Of a stretch of DNA of 64,000 bases, positions 16,945-25,032 are shown one piece after another. Made by a program: the position numbers and the translations under genes. The stretch covers positions 1-64,000 of the forward strand of contig NZ_BMVB01000003.1 in the NCBI RefSeq assembly GCF_014650495.1, read 5' to 3'. Every line of letters starts with the position of its first letter. Position 1 is the first letter of the stretch. The notes under the pieces were generated by a model. It had not been told where the DNA came from, did not search any database, and was given only the letters and a program-made list of their open reading frames with translations. The DNA comes from Streptomyces cinnamoneus (GTDB lineage: Bacteria; Actinomycetota; Actinomycetes; Streptomycetales; Streptomycetaceae).

Positions 16945-17059
16945 TGCCGGAAACCGCCGAAGGACCGTTCCCGACGTTGATTTCCGACGCGAGGTGCCGA
17001 CACTGCCCACTTGCGGGTTTCGTGATCGCCGACCCGAGTGTCGGCAGACGATGACGGCC

Positions 17060-17752
17060 TCAAACGGTCAGCTGGCTGTACTTGTGGAGGTCGGCGTTCT
17101 TGGGAAGGTACTGGCGGAGGAGCCGGTTGGTGTTCTCGTTGGTGCCGCGCCGCCCGCGGTTGCCGCATCAGGCGCGCGGTCCGCAACCGCTGGGTCAGCT
17201 TGCGGTTGATGGCCTGCCTGCGGCGCGGGTCGTAGAGCGAGAGGTAGATCGCCTCGTGCGAGAGCTGCATGGCGCTCTCGCCGGGGAACCGGCGCTGCAG
17301 TCAGCCGGAGATCTGCTCCGGCGACCAGCTCAGCGCGAGCTTCTCCTCGACCACCGCTCTGAGGGCCGGCAGCAGCAGGGCCAGCTTCGCCGGTTTCGGA
17401 CGCCGGGCCCGCTGCTACGCCTCCTGGTCCACGGCGGTGGCCCTGCAGTGCTCGCGGCCGCCGTTGCGCTGCACGCGATCTCCCGCGAGATGGACGACGG
17501 CGACCGCCCCAGACGGCAACCGATCCGGCGGGCGGACTCGCCGGCCGCGACGCCGCGCGAGACTTCCTCACGGTCAGCGGCCGTCAGGTGCTGCTTCGCA
17601 CGTCTTCGCGCAGCCTGCCGAATCCCGTCGGCCTGGGCGAGGAAGCTGCGAACGACATGCATCGGGGCACCCAACGCCCGGCCCATCGGGTTGAACGACT
17701 CACCCGTTCGCCATCGCTCCCAGATCTCATGCGAGTGCGCTCCGCGTGACAT
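17060..17752 (-). pseudogene. IS30-family transposase, frameshifted and truncated
   Basis: N-terminus at 17752 (WRTGESFNPMGRALGAPMHV, then REEVSRGVAAGESARRIGCR, LGRSPSSISREIA) is the IS30 helix-turn-helix. After two frameshifts the frame gives SHEAIYLSLYDPRRRQAINR and GTNENTNRLLRQYLPKNADL, the end of the DDE core. The last about 40 residues are lost at the junction with the resolvase remnant. A related IS30 remnant lies at 58340-58850 on the other strand. Confidence 0.9.
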
Positions 17753-17783
17753 GCCCGTGAACGTCCGGGCGTGTCCGGATCGA

Positions 17784-17822
17784 TCAGGAATCGAGAAGCG
17801 GGGTTCACGGAGCCGCCTCTAG
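17784..17822 (+). promoter_or_regulatory. Shared promoter/operator element, copy 1
   Basis: TCAGGAATCGAGAAGC at 17784-17799 ends 34 bases before the VOC start at 17833 and is followed by CTAGC at 17819. The same 16-mer, the same distance to CTAGC and the same distance to the start recur before the second VOC gene (19067-19106). A regulon site of the neighbouring AraC protein, or a shared promoter, is the simplest reading. Confidence 0.6.
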
Positions 17823-17832
17823 CCTGCTCACC

Positions 17833-18243
17833 ATGGACATCACCATTCACACGACTTCTCTTCCGCACGACGACCCGGACGCGTCGCTCGCCTTCTACCG
17901 CGACGTCCTCGGCTTCGAGGTCCGCAGCGATGTCGGGCAGGGCAGGATGCGCTGGATCACGGTCGGCCCGGCCGGTCAGCCGGGCACGTCGATCCTTCTG
18001 GCGCCGCCTGCCGCCGATCCCGGCATCACCGAGGACGAGCGCCGCACGATCACCGAGATGATGGCCAAGGGCACCTACGGCTGGATCCTGCTGGCCACCC
18101 CGGACCTCAACGCCACGTTCGAGAAGGTGCAGGCCGGTGATACCGAGGTCGTCCAGGAGCCGACCGAGCAGCCGTACGGCGTCCGCGACTGCGCGTTCCG
18201 CGACCCCGCGGGCAACCTGGTCCGTATCCAGGAGCTGCGCTGA
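17833..18243 (+). CDS. VOC/glyoxalase superfamily protein
   Basis: 136-residue VOC protein with both modules: HTTSLPHDDPDASLAFYRDV, LGFEVRSDVGQG and the C-terminal YGVRDCAFRDPAGNLVRIQE, which carries the family metal glutamate. Many relatives act in methylglyoxal-type detoxification or antibiotic binding, but the substrate cannot be read from sequence. It shares its upstream element with the VOC gene at 19116, so both probably respond to the same AraC regulator encoded between them. Confidence 0.9.
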   Translation: MDITIHTTSLPHDDPDASLAFYRDVLGFEVRSDVGQGRMRWITVGPAGQPGTSILLAPPAADPGITEDERRTITEMMAKGTYGWILLATPDLNATFEKVQAGDTEVVQEPTEQPYGVRDCAFRDPAGNLVRIQELR

Positions 18244-18552
18244 GCTGTGCGGGTATCGATGCGGCCGTGCGGGCCGACATCGCGACCACCCATAAGGAAC
18301 GCGGCGGCGCACGAGAGCGGAAGTGCCTGCCCTGCCGGTCGCCCGCCCGGGCCGCGTCCGGGTCCTCGTTGAACCGGTCGTGAACCCGGACTCCGTCCCG
18401 CTGCTGGCGGGCAGTTGCTCGACCGGCTGCTGGTCGAGTCCGGCGGGCCGGTCCACACCACCGAGCGTCCGGGGTGCCTGCCGAGGCGGGCACCCCGGAC
18501 GCTCGAAGACGTCGATGGAAATGGCAGATGAAAGACGAAGGGGAGGGTTCCC
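18244..18552. other. Gap between VOC and AraC genes
   Basis: About 310 bases without a recognised gene. An imperfect inverted repeat occurs around 18460-18505 (CGAGCGTCCGGGGTGCCTGC against GGGCACCCCGGACGCTCG), a likely terminator for the upstream VOC gene. Confidence 0.5.
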
Positions 18553-19110
18553 ATGTGTAAGCCTGAATGGCGGCGTGCACGCGTGGAGGCGCAGCGTCTG
18601 GCTGATCTCGCGCGGCTGCGCCGCGTCCGCGACCGGATCGACAGGGAGTACGCGCAGCCGCTGAACGTGGAGGCGCTCGCCCGTGATGTGAACATGTCTG
18701 CCGGGCACCTGAGTCGGCAGTTCCGGGCCGCATACGGTGAGTCGCCGTACGCGTACCTGATGACGCGTCGCATCGAGCGGGCGACGGCGCTGCTACGGCG
18801 GGGCGACCTCAGCGTCACCGAGGTCTGCTTCGCGGTCGGCTGCGCGTCGCTGGGAACGTTCACCACCCGCTTCACCGAGCTGGTCGGCATGCCGCCCGGG
18901 GCCTTCCGGCGCCAGGCGGCGGATACGGCGGATACGGCGGATACGGCGGATACGGCGGATACGGCGGCCGACCATGCCGATGCTGCGGGTACGGCCCGCG
19001 ATGCGGGGTCGGCGATCACGCTGGAGGGGATGCCGGCGTGCGTGGCGAAGCAAGTCTCAAGACCGGTCAGGAATCGAGAAGCCCCGGCCGCCGCGCAGCC
19101 CCTAGCGTGA
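18553..19110 (+). CDS. AraC-family transcriptional regulator
   Basis: 185-residue AraC/XylS protein reduced to the two helix-turn-helix motifs (LNVEALARDVNMSAGHLSRQ at about 38-57; LSVTEVCFAVGCASLGTFTT at about 88-107) plus a disordered tail, with no ligand domain. The tail contains an Ala-Asp-Thr repeat encoded by a 9-bp tandem repeat at about 18919-18965. GGGAGGG precedes ATG 18553. Its stop (TGA, 19108-19110) abuts or overlaps the next VOC start, so the two are coupled. AraC next to VOC and DUF1801 genes is a common actinobacterial arrangement. Confidence 0.9.
   Translation: MCKPEWRRARVEAQRLADLARLRRVRDRIDREYAQPLNVEALARDVNMSAGHLSRQFRAAYGESPYAYLMTRRIERATALLRRGDLSVTEVCFAVGCASLGTFTTRFTELVGMPPGAFRRQAADTADTADTADTADTAADHADAAGTARDAGSAITLEGMPACVAKQVSRPVRNREAPAAAQPLA
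18919..18968 (+). repeat. 9-bp tandem repeat in the AraC gene
   Basis: Five near-identical copies of GCGGATACG encode Ala-Asp-Thr triplets in the C-terminal tail. Because the unit is a multiple of three, copy-number change only alters tail length. Confidence 0.9.
19067..19106 (+). promoter_or_regulatory. Shared promoter/operator element, copy 2
   Basis: TCAGGAATCGAGAAGC at 19067-19082 lies within the 3' end of the AraC gene, with CTAGC at 19102 and ATG 19116 at the same spacing as copy 1 before the other VOC gene. Confidence 0.6.
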
Positions 19111-19115
19111 TGGTC

Positions 19116-19775
19116 ATGGCAACCACCACTTCCACCGCAGCCAACACGTCCCTCGCGTCCGTCACTCTTGAGGTGGCCGACCCCGAGGCCGCCCGCCGCT
19201 TCTACAGCGCCTTCGGCGCGGACACCTACATACACCTGCGGGCGTCCGAGGCGCACTCCACCGGATTCCGCGGCTTCACCCTGGCGCTCACGGTGGCCGG
19301 GCCGGCCACCGTCGACGGCTTCGTCGGCGCCGCCGTGGACGCCGGCGCCACGGTGCTCAAGCCCGCCGCGAAGTCGCTGTGGGGCTACAGCGGCGTCGTC
19401 CAGGCCCCGGACGGGACGATCTGGAAGATCGCGACCTCGGCGAAGAAGGACACCGGCCCCGCCACCCGCGAGATCGACGAGGTCGTCCTGCTGATCGGCG
19501 TCGAGGACGTGAAAGCCACCAAGCAGTTCTACGCCGGCCGGGGCCTGACCGTGGCCAAGAGCTTCGGTGGCAAGTACGCCGAGTTCGCCCCCGGTCAGTA
19601 CAGCCCCGTCAAGCTGGCGCTGTACAAGCGCCGTGCCCTGGCCAAGGACCTCGGCGTCACCGCCGACGGCACCGGCTCGCACCGCATCGTCCTCGGCAGC
19701 ACCGCCGACGCCTTCACCGACCCGGACGGGTTCGCCTGGGAGGCTGCCGCGTCGCTCGCCCCCACGCCGCGCTGA
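19116..19775 (+). CDS. Two-domain VOC/glyoxalase protein
   Basis: 219-residue protein made of two VOC halves: ASVTLEVADPEAARRFYSAF plus GVVQAPDGTIWKIATS, and EVVLLIGVEDVKATKQFYAG plus TADAFTDPDGFAWEAA. ATG 19116 is chosen because it lies exactly as far from the shared 16-bp element as the start of the other VOC gene; ATG 19110, overlapping the AraC stop, is the alternative. Likely in one unit with the AraC and DUF1801 genes. Substrate unknown. Confidence 0.88.
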   Translation: MATTTSTAANTSLASVTLEVADPEAARRFYSAFGADTYIHLRASEAHSTGFRGFTLALTVAGPATVDGFVGAAVDAGATVLKPAAKSLWGYSGVVQAPDGTIWKIATSAKKDTGPATREIDEVVLLIGVEDVKATKQFYAGRGLTVAKSFGGKYAEFAPGQYSPVKLALYKRRALAKDLGVTADGTGSHRIVLGSTADAFTDPDGFAWEAAASLAPTPR

Positions 19776-19828
19776 CTCCCGGCCCCTCACTCCCGCCCCG
19801 CTTGCCCCTGTACGAGAGGAAACTTGTC

Positions 19829-20314
19829 ATGCCGTCCACGAAGTCGCCCGCCGAGGTCTCCGGCACGACCACCGAGCAGTACAACGGATTCACCGCCGAG
19901 GAGCGGGCCGCGATGAAGGAGCACGCACACGAGGAGAAGAAGGCGGCGGCGCGACGCGGTGCGTCCCGGGCGGAGAAGAAGGCGGCGGAGGAACGGGACG
20001 TGCTCGCGAAGATCGCCGAGATGCCGGAGGCAGACCGCGTCCTCGCCGAGCGGATCCACGAGATCATCAAGACCGCCGCTCCGGACCTCGCGCCCAAGCT
20101 CTGGTACGGGATGCCCGCGTACGCCAGAGACGGCAAGGTCGTCTGCCACTTCCAGAGCGCGGAGAAGTTCAAGTCGAGGTATGCCACGCTCGGCTTCAGC
20201 GACCAGGCAGCACTCGACGACGGCGCCATGTGGTCGACCGCCTACGCCGTGAGGGAGCTGACCGCGGCCGACGAAGAGCGCATCGGCGCGCTTGTCAAGA
20301 AGGCGGTGGGCTAA
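19829..20314 (+). CDS. DUF1801/YdhG-like protein
   Basis: 161-residue protein. Residues 1-65 are a charged, Ala/Lys/Glu-rich helix ([20 protein letters not shown]); residues about 70-160 form the DUF1801 (YdhG/Fra-like) domain with [31 protein letters not shown] and the AYAVREL end. Proteins of this fold include the iron chaperone Fra, but most DUF1801 members have no known function. GAGAGGA lies 8 bases before ATG 19829. It follows the VOC gene by 53 bases and probably belongs to the same operon. Confidence 0.88.
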   Translation: MPSTKSPAEVSGTTTEQYNGFTAEERAAMKEHAHEEKKAAARRGASRAEKKAAEERDVLAKIAEMPEADRVLAERIHEIIKTAAPDLAPKLWYGMPAYARDGKVVCHFQSAEKFKSRYATLGFSDQAALDDGAMWSTAYAVRELTAADEERIGALVKKAVG

Positions 20315-20319
20315 GGCCG

Positions 20320-20960
20320 GCCGGGCAGAACCGGCGGCAAAAGTGACCGTCCTTGCCGTAGTGCAGCACGGTGTTGGCGCTGTTCCAGTTCTCCACGACC
20401 TGGAGGCCGCCGTGAGTCTCCCGGCGCAGGCCGGGCCTGGCGAGGTAGTCGCACGCGAAGATCGTGCGCACCGCACGGCGCAGCTCTTCGAGGGCCTGGT
20501 AGGCGGGGCGTTTGGCGCCGCCGCGAGTGAAGCGCCACAGTACCTGTTCCGCCTCGGCTGTGCCCAGGTGCAGGGCGGTGGCGTACTTGACCATCTGGTC
20601 GTACTGCTGGGCGATCAGGTCCCAGCGGATCGACCTGGTCAGCGAGCCGCCGAGCGGCGGCCGGCCGAGCCGGTCGTCGTCGGGCTGGTACAGGCGGATA
20701 CCGTCCGATGTTCTTCAGCCTCGGCAGCAGGCGGAAGTTGAGCAGCTGGGTGAAGGCGAACCCGACGATGCTCGCGCCGTGGGTGTCGACGTAGTACGAC
20801 TCGATCCCAGCGCCCGTGCCGCAGTGCCGCAGGCGCAGCAGGCCCTCGATCATCGTCACGACCTCGGACGACGAACAGCTCTTGAGCTGCGAGTAGATGC
20901 CAACGTTCTTCTGCTCGACGTGCCACTACACCATCACGCCGTTGCCGCCCTAGCGGGCTT
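20320..20960 (-). pseudogene. Tn3-family transposase (Tn4556-like) C-terminal remnant
   Basis: Frames on the minus strand give [54 protein letters not shown], then [20 protein letters not shown] and [18 protein letters not shown]. This is the DDE part of a Tn3-type TnpA close to Tn4556. Three or more frameshifts, an internal stop and missing ends make it inactive. No Tn3 terminal repeat was found nearby. Confidence 0.88.
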
Positions 20961-21096
20961 CCTCGCCCATGACCAGCACCTGGGCACGGCAGAGAGGTGC
21001 CTCCACAAAGCAGCCATGTGAACACGTACCCCGACGCTCTCGACCGCCGCGCCGGACCCTCTCGTCACTCGGGAGTTGCGGGATCCACTATCGAGG

Positions 21097-21498
21097 TCAT
21101 TCCGGAAGGCGCCCTGCAGCGAGAGTCACGTCGTCGAGCTCCTCAAGCGGCTCGATCTGCTGAAGCAGCTCGTAGCTGAAGCTGAGAAATAGAGAGGACC
21201 CGTCCCTTGCCGCGGGCCGAGTACGCGTCGTAGCTGCCCCAGGTGTCGATCTCCCGGACGTCCTCGTACTCGTACTCGTGAAGGATCTCCCGCTGCAGGC
21301 AGGACCACGGCACCGGTGGCCCCACGGGCTGCGCCGAGCCCGGGGCCCGCACGAACTCGATGCGGTCCATCAGATACCCCGGGCCGTCAGCGTCGTACGT
21401 GATCTCGAATCGAAGTCCGGCCAGGTGCCGAACCGGTAGCGTTCGCGCACCTTGCTCCCGTCCGTCCGACGGCTGTCCTCGATCACGGCGTCATGCAT
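21097..21498 (-). pseudogene. Hypothetical protein with two frameshifts
   Basis: From ATG 21498 the gene begins MHDAVIEDSRRTDGSKVRER, YRFGTWPD; near 21412 it continues in another frame as LRFEITYDADGPGYLMDRIE and DTWGSYDAYSARGKGR, and near 21190 in a third as LFLSFSYELLQQIEPLEELD to a TGA at 21097. Each piece has good codon use, so a protein of about 132 residues was broken by two indels. No family recognised. Confidence 0.55.
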
Positions 21499-21734
21499 GA
21501 CGCCCAAGGTGGTGCACGCCGTCCAAGCATCCCCTCACACCGACAACCTTGATCAACCGACTGTGCGCGCGAACAACCCGCCACAGCCCTCATCACCAGC
21601 GGCACGCCGCGGACCACGCTGTGTGAGGTCGCGTGCTGAAACCTCTGAAGTTACTCAAGGCGCGCTTGACGAACCGGAGACGAGGGGATTGCCCCTGCAC
21701 AGAGATCGCAGGAAGACCGAACGGGGGTGGACGA

Positions 21735-21917
21735 GTGGGATACCTGGTGGTGCTGGGGATCGCCCTCACCTTGGTGCTCATCGCGATAGTGCGCGGCAGG
21801 GGAAACAGCAAGCCGACAGGGCGAAGCCGGTCCTGGGGCGACGGAGGCGGCCACGCCTGCGGCAGCAGCTGGTCCTGTGGGGGCGACTCGTCCTGCGGGG
21901 GCGGCGGAGGCGACTGA
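21735..21917 (+). CDS. Small membrane protein with Cys/Gly/Ser tail
   Basis: 60 residues: one N-terminal transmembrane helix (GYLVVLGIALTLVLIAIVRG), a basic stretch (RGRGNSKPTGRSR) and a tail of repeated C-G-x-S units (HACGSSWSCGGDSSCGGGGG). GTG 21735 with GGGGGTGG upstream is preferred over the longer frame. Short membrane proteins with Gly/Cys tails are common in actinomycetes and of unknown function. Confidence 0.6.
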   Translation: MGYLVVLGIALTLVLIAIVRGRGNSKPTGRSRSWGDGGGHACGSSWSCGGDSSCGGGGGD

Positions 21918-22041
21918 CCTTTCCGGGCGCCCGGCCTTGGAAGAGCCTGCGGGCCGGCCGAGCACCGGCCCCCTAGGGAGGAGGGTAACGACATATGCCG
22001 CAGCCGGACGACGAAGAAGTCCAGCGCTCACCAAGTGGAGT

Positions 22042-23106
22042 TCAGCTGCTCCCGGGCGGGTGGGGTTTGGCCGTCTGACGGTGGTAGAAGCGCTGGAACT
22101 CCCGGACGGAGGGGCCGTCCGACCTCACCCACAGTGGTTTCTCCGGCGGCCGCATCCAGCGCAGGATCTCGCGATCGGCGCGGGCATTGCGCCGTACGAC
22201 GAGCCACACCAGGGCGGCGAGCAGTCGGTTGAGCGGCCACAGCGGGAGGTCCGGGCCGAGCTTGCGAACCGCGACGCGCCACGTGCTGAAGGTGACGCCG
22301 TCCCTGACGGGGCTCGCGCCGAGGATCGCGGCGAAGGCGGGGCGGTCGCGGTCGATGTCCGGGCCCGTCTGGGCCCGGAAGACCGTGGCTGCCGGCCCGG
22401 CCATGGTGACCAGCGCGTAGGGGCGGAAGAAGCGCTGCATCCTCCTGGTTGCGGGGGCAGCGGCCGGCTGGATGCGGAACTCGAAGTGCGGGCCTTCATT
22501 CCGCACGGGGACGTACTCCATCGCCTCGCGTGCCTGGTGGCTGTAGGGCCAGTGCGCGAGGTCGGCCACGTGCTCGGCCACCGACAGCAGGTCCGCGCGG
22601 AAGACGGACACCTGCCCGGGGAGGGTGACGTACCGGCGCCGGTCGTCCGCGAAGGCCACCGCGTCCAGGGGGTGCGGCGGGCCGTCGCCGTGCCAGAACC
22701 AGATGTTGCCCGCTTGTTCCCTGACCGGAAGGCTTCGCTGTCCGGCCCGTACCGGAATCCGGTCCTGGCCGGGGATGTCCGTGCAGCGGCCGGATCGGTC
22801 GAAGGCCCAGGCGTGGAAGCCACACACCAGGTACTCGCCGGCGACGTGGCCGCACCGGCTCAGATCGGCACCCAGGTGGCAGCACTGGCTCTCGACCATG
22901 CCGACGCACCCGCTGCGGGTGCGGAAGAGGGCGTAGTGGCGGGACATGAAGGTGACCGGGACCACCTGTCCGCGTTTGAGGTGCCGGGAGAACCGGGCCA
23001 CGTACCAGCCGGAGGGGTAAACGGTGTCGTCTGGGCGGACGGGGCTCTGCGTGGTCTCCAGGGCACGGTCGTAGGCCCTCGATCGGGAGCGTGGGCGCAG
23101 CCTCAT
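22042..23106 (-). CDS. Rieske non-haem iron oxygenase, KshA-like
   Basis: 354-residue oxygenase subunit. The N-terminal Rieske domain carries the 2Fe-2S ligands CCH (C-x-H) and, about 17 residues later, CGFH (C-x2-H). The catalytic domain has the mononuclear iron motif AEHVADLAHWPYSH (D-x2-H-x4-H). The single-subunit build and the WYVARFSRHLKRGQ start resemble 3-ketosteroid 9-alpha-hydroxylase (KshA) and related oxygenases, so a terpenoid or steroid-like substrate is plausible. It needs a separate reductase; none is adjacent. The start at ATG 23106 has no clear ribosome site, so GTG or ATG codons nearby remain possible. Confidence 0.88.
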   Translation of the reverse strand: MRLRPRSRSRAYDRALETTQSPVRPDDTVYPSGWYVARFSRHLKRGQVVPVTFMSRHYALFRTRSGCVGMVESQCCHLGADLSRCGHVAGEYLVCGFHAWAFDRSGRCTDIPGQDRIPVRAGQRSLPVREQAGNIWFWHGDGPPHPLDAVAFADDRRRYVTLPGQVSVFRADLLSVAEHVADLAHWPYSHQAREAMEYVPVRNEGPHFEFRIQPAAAPATRRMQRFFRPYALVTMAGPAATVFRAQTGPDIDRDRPAFAAILGASPVRDGVTFSTWRVAVRKLGPDLPLWPLNRLLAALVWLVVRRNARADREILRWMRPPEKPLWVRSDGPSVREFQRFYHRQTAKPHPPGSS

Positions 23107-23489
23107 CCGTGCATCGTATGGGGGTGGACACGCAGCGTCAGCGGCGCGCAGGGGCTGCCCGGTGGTGCGTGGGAGCGGATTCCCAGCATGGCGACGGCCG
23201 ACCGTGGGCTGCCTTGGGAGACCGGCGCAGAGCCATGACACAGCGTGACCCGTCCGACGAACGCTAGGAACTGGAACTGGGATCGAACCCGTTCTTGCCA
23301 CCTGGCGGACGAGCGCCGCGGGCGGGACGGGACAGGTCCGAACACACCGACCGAGGAGTCCGCACCAGGCGGACATGTTTCCTCGCGTTGTCCCGTCGCA
23401 CCATCGGGCGCCTGCGGCGGCCGCCCCGTGGGGAGGGCGGTCGCCGTGGCGCGCGGCGGGTGTCGGTTCCGCCGATGCTTCCGATGGTT
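23107..23489. other. Gap upstream of the Rieske gene
   Basis: About 380 bases. A GGGATCGAACCC-type sequence near 23280 resembles a tRNA T-arm but no cloverleaf can be built around it. No gene seen. Confidence 0.3.
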
Positions 23490-23897
23490 CTACCAGCGGT
23501 AGCTGCCGTATCCGTGGTACTGAGGCGTTCCGCCTGACCCCTTCTGCACCCAGACCTTCAGCGAGAGCACGCTGCCGCGCGAGGGAGCCGGATAGAGGGT
23601 CTGCTCAGGGCTGCAACTGCCGTATCCGTCCGCGGTCTGCAGCCTGAGCACCTGTCCCGAGGGGCTCCGGACTTCGGCCATCGCCCGCTTTTTGTCCGGG
23701 GCGTCGTCACACACCTTCCACGTACTCCCGCCATAGCGGTCGAAGTAGAGGGGGGCCGAGCCGTTGGTCGTGCTGAGGCACACCTCGAAACCGCACATCT
23801 CCCGGGTCTCCGCCGCCTGGGCCGGCGCGGCCGCGACGCCCAGAGCCAGGGCGGTGCCACACGCCGCACCCACGAGTGTTCTGGGCAAGCGCATCAT
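23490..23897 (-). CDS. Small secreted protein
   Basis: 135 residues with a clear Sec signal peptide (RTLVGAACGTALALGVAAAP, cleavage after AQA). The mature part has four cysteines in two pairs (MCGFEVCLS, VCDD/GSCS) and ends GTPQYHGYGSYRW, suggesting a compact disulphide-bonded domain. GGAGAGGAG precedes ATG 23897. First of five small exported proteins in a row on the minus strand. No family recognised. Confidence 0.8.
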   Translation of the reverse strand: MMRLPRTLVGAACGTALALGVAAAPAQAAETREMCGFEVCLSTTNGSAPLYFDRYGGSTWKVCDDAPDKKRAMAEVRSPSGQVLRLQTADGYGSCSPEQTLYPAPSRGSVLSLKVWVQKGSGGTPQYHGYGSYRW

Positions 23898-23922
23898 TCG
23901 TCTCCTCTCCGGTGTATGCGCA

Positions 23923-24321
23923 TCAGTACGCGTCCGTGCATGCCACGTTGTCTGAGCGGGTGGTGACACAGGCCCATGCCTGCGTGTTCCTGTCGTTGAC
24001 CGATCCGGTCTTGGCGGTGGTGCTGCCACCGGCTACGGTCGCGGTCTTTCGGGCACCGAGGCGGTTCTTGACCTCGACCCGGTCTCCGGAAGAGGCCTGC
24101 TTGACCCGGCCCCACGCGGTACGGCAGGAAGGGCTGTAGAGCAGTTCGACGAGCGGACCGGCCATGTCACTGCTGCGGACCACCCGGGCGTCGCCGGGGG
24201 TGCACGCGTTGGCCGTCGGGCTGGGTGCCGCCACGGCGGTGGTGACGGTGGCGGGGAGCAGGCCGAGGGTGATGCCTGCCGCTGTGGCGAGCGCGGTGAC
24301 GACGGTGTTGCGCAGGTGCAT
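23923..24321 (-). CDS. Secreted DUF2690-like protein
   Basis: 132 residues: signal peptide (TALATAAGITLGLLPATVTT, cleavage near AVAAP), then CTPGDARVVRSSDMAGPLVE, LLYSPSCRTAWGRV, the pattern of DUF2690, a domain of extracellular actinobacterial proteins of unknown function. It has four cysteines. GGGAG lies before ATG 24321. Parallel to its neighbours with short gaps, so a common transcript is possible. Confidence 0.8.
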   Translation of the reverse strand: MHLRNTVVTALATAAGITLGLLPATVTTAVAAPSPTANACTPGDARVVRSSDMAGPLVELLYSPSCRTAWGRVKQASSGDRVEVKNRLGARKTATVAGGSTTAKTGSVNDRNTQAWACVTTRSDNVACTDAY

Positions 24322-24341
24322 GGAAACTCCCTTTGACGGAT

Positions 24342-24659
24342 CTAGCAGCGGGGAATCGAGCCGCTTGCGTCCTGGTACACGTACTCGCCGTAGACGAAGC
24401 CGGTCTTGCCGCTGCGGTGGTGGTGAACCTTGACCCACGGCAGGCCGCCCACGGTCGTGTCGCACTTCATCGTCACGGAGTCCCCGAAGTAGCCGAGCGC
24501 CAGCACCCGGCAGGCGGAACTGGTGCCTGCACAGGACCGGATGCGGGTGCCGTCCACGCTGATCCTTCCGGCGACGGCCGCCGCCGCGGGTGCGGTGGCG
24601 ACCGCGAGTGTGGTGGCCGCGACCAGTCCGGCCAGAACGCCTCGTACCGTTCCTCGCAT
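24342..24659 (-). CDS. Secreted SH3-like protein
   Basis: 105 residues: signal peptide ending near AAAAVAG, then VDGTRIRSCAGTSSACRVLA, DSVTMKCDTTVGGLPWVKVH, HHRSGKTGFVYGEYVY. This is a bacterial SH3-type fold (RxRSCAGTSS, WVKVxxxxSGKTGFVxxxYV) as found in cell-wall-binding proteins, with three disulphide-capable cysteines. GAGGAG precedes ATG 24659. A paralogue lies immediately upstream at 24674-25005. Confidence 0.82.
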   Translation of the reverse strand: MRGTVRGVLAGLVAATTLAVATAPAAAAVAGRISVDGTRIRSCAGTSSACRVLALGYFGDSVTMKCDTTVGGLPWVKVHHHRSGKTGFVYGEYVYQDASGSIPRC

Positions 24660-24673
24660 CAGGTACTCCTCGC

Positions 24674-25005
24674 TCAGCAGATGGGGATGGTGCCGGGTCC
24701 CGACCGGCGGGCATAACCACCGTTGACGTAGCCGGACTTGCCGCTGCGCGCGTGCCGGACGTGGAACCAGGGGTCACCAGGGGTCACCAGGGGTCACCAG
24801 GGGTGCCGTCGAGGCAGTGGAGGGTGACCTTGTCGCCCCGGTTCGCGGTGAGGACCCGGCAGTCGGCGCCGGTGGAGGGGCACGAGCGGATACGTACGCC
24901 GTCGCCGGTGACGGTGCCGGGCGCGGAGGCGTGGGCCGGGCCCGCCGCCATGAGTCCGGCGGCGACCGCGGCGACCACGGTCAGCACCTTGCAAGCCCTT
25001 TTCAT
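24674..25005 (-). pseudogene. SH3-like paralogue, frameshifted by a 10-bp repeat
   Basis: From ATG 25005 (signal peptide MKRACKVLTVVAAVAAGLMA) the mature domain reads VTGDGVRIRSCPSTGADCRV, then DGTPGDPW and a premature TGA at about 24784. The lost end, FHVRHARSGKSGYVNGGYAR to the stop at 24674, follows in another frame. Between them a 10-bp unit is present three times (24771-24800). With one copy the frame is continuous and the protein aligns with its neighbour, so a 20-base expansion broke it. Loss or gain of copies could restore the frame. Confidence 0.85.
24771..24800 (+). repeat. 10-bp tandem repeat, three copies
   Basis: Three perfect copies of GGGTCACCAG inside the frameshifted SH3-like gene. 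The unit is not a multiple of three, so each copy change shifts the frame. Confidence 0.95.
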
Positions 25006-25032
25006 CGCATGTCCATTCGGCTGCGGAAGGGG

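Noticed and set aside
18075..19790. 571-codon open frame antisense to the AraC and VOC genes
   Set aside because: No motif, and the plus strand carries three recognisable genes with correct codon bias.
23240..23320. GGGATCGAACCC-like sequence suggesting a tRNA or att site
   Set aside because: The flanking bases do not pair into T-arm, anticodon or acceptor stems on either strand.
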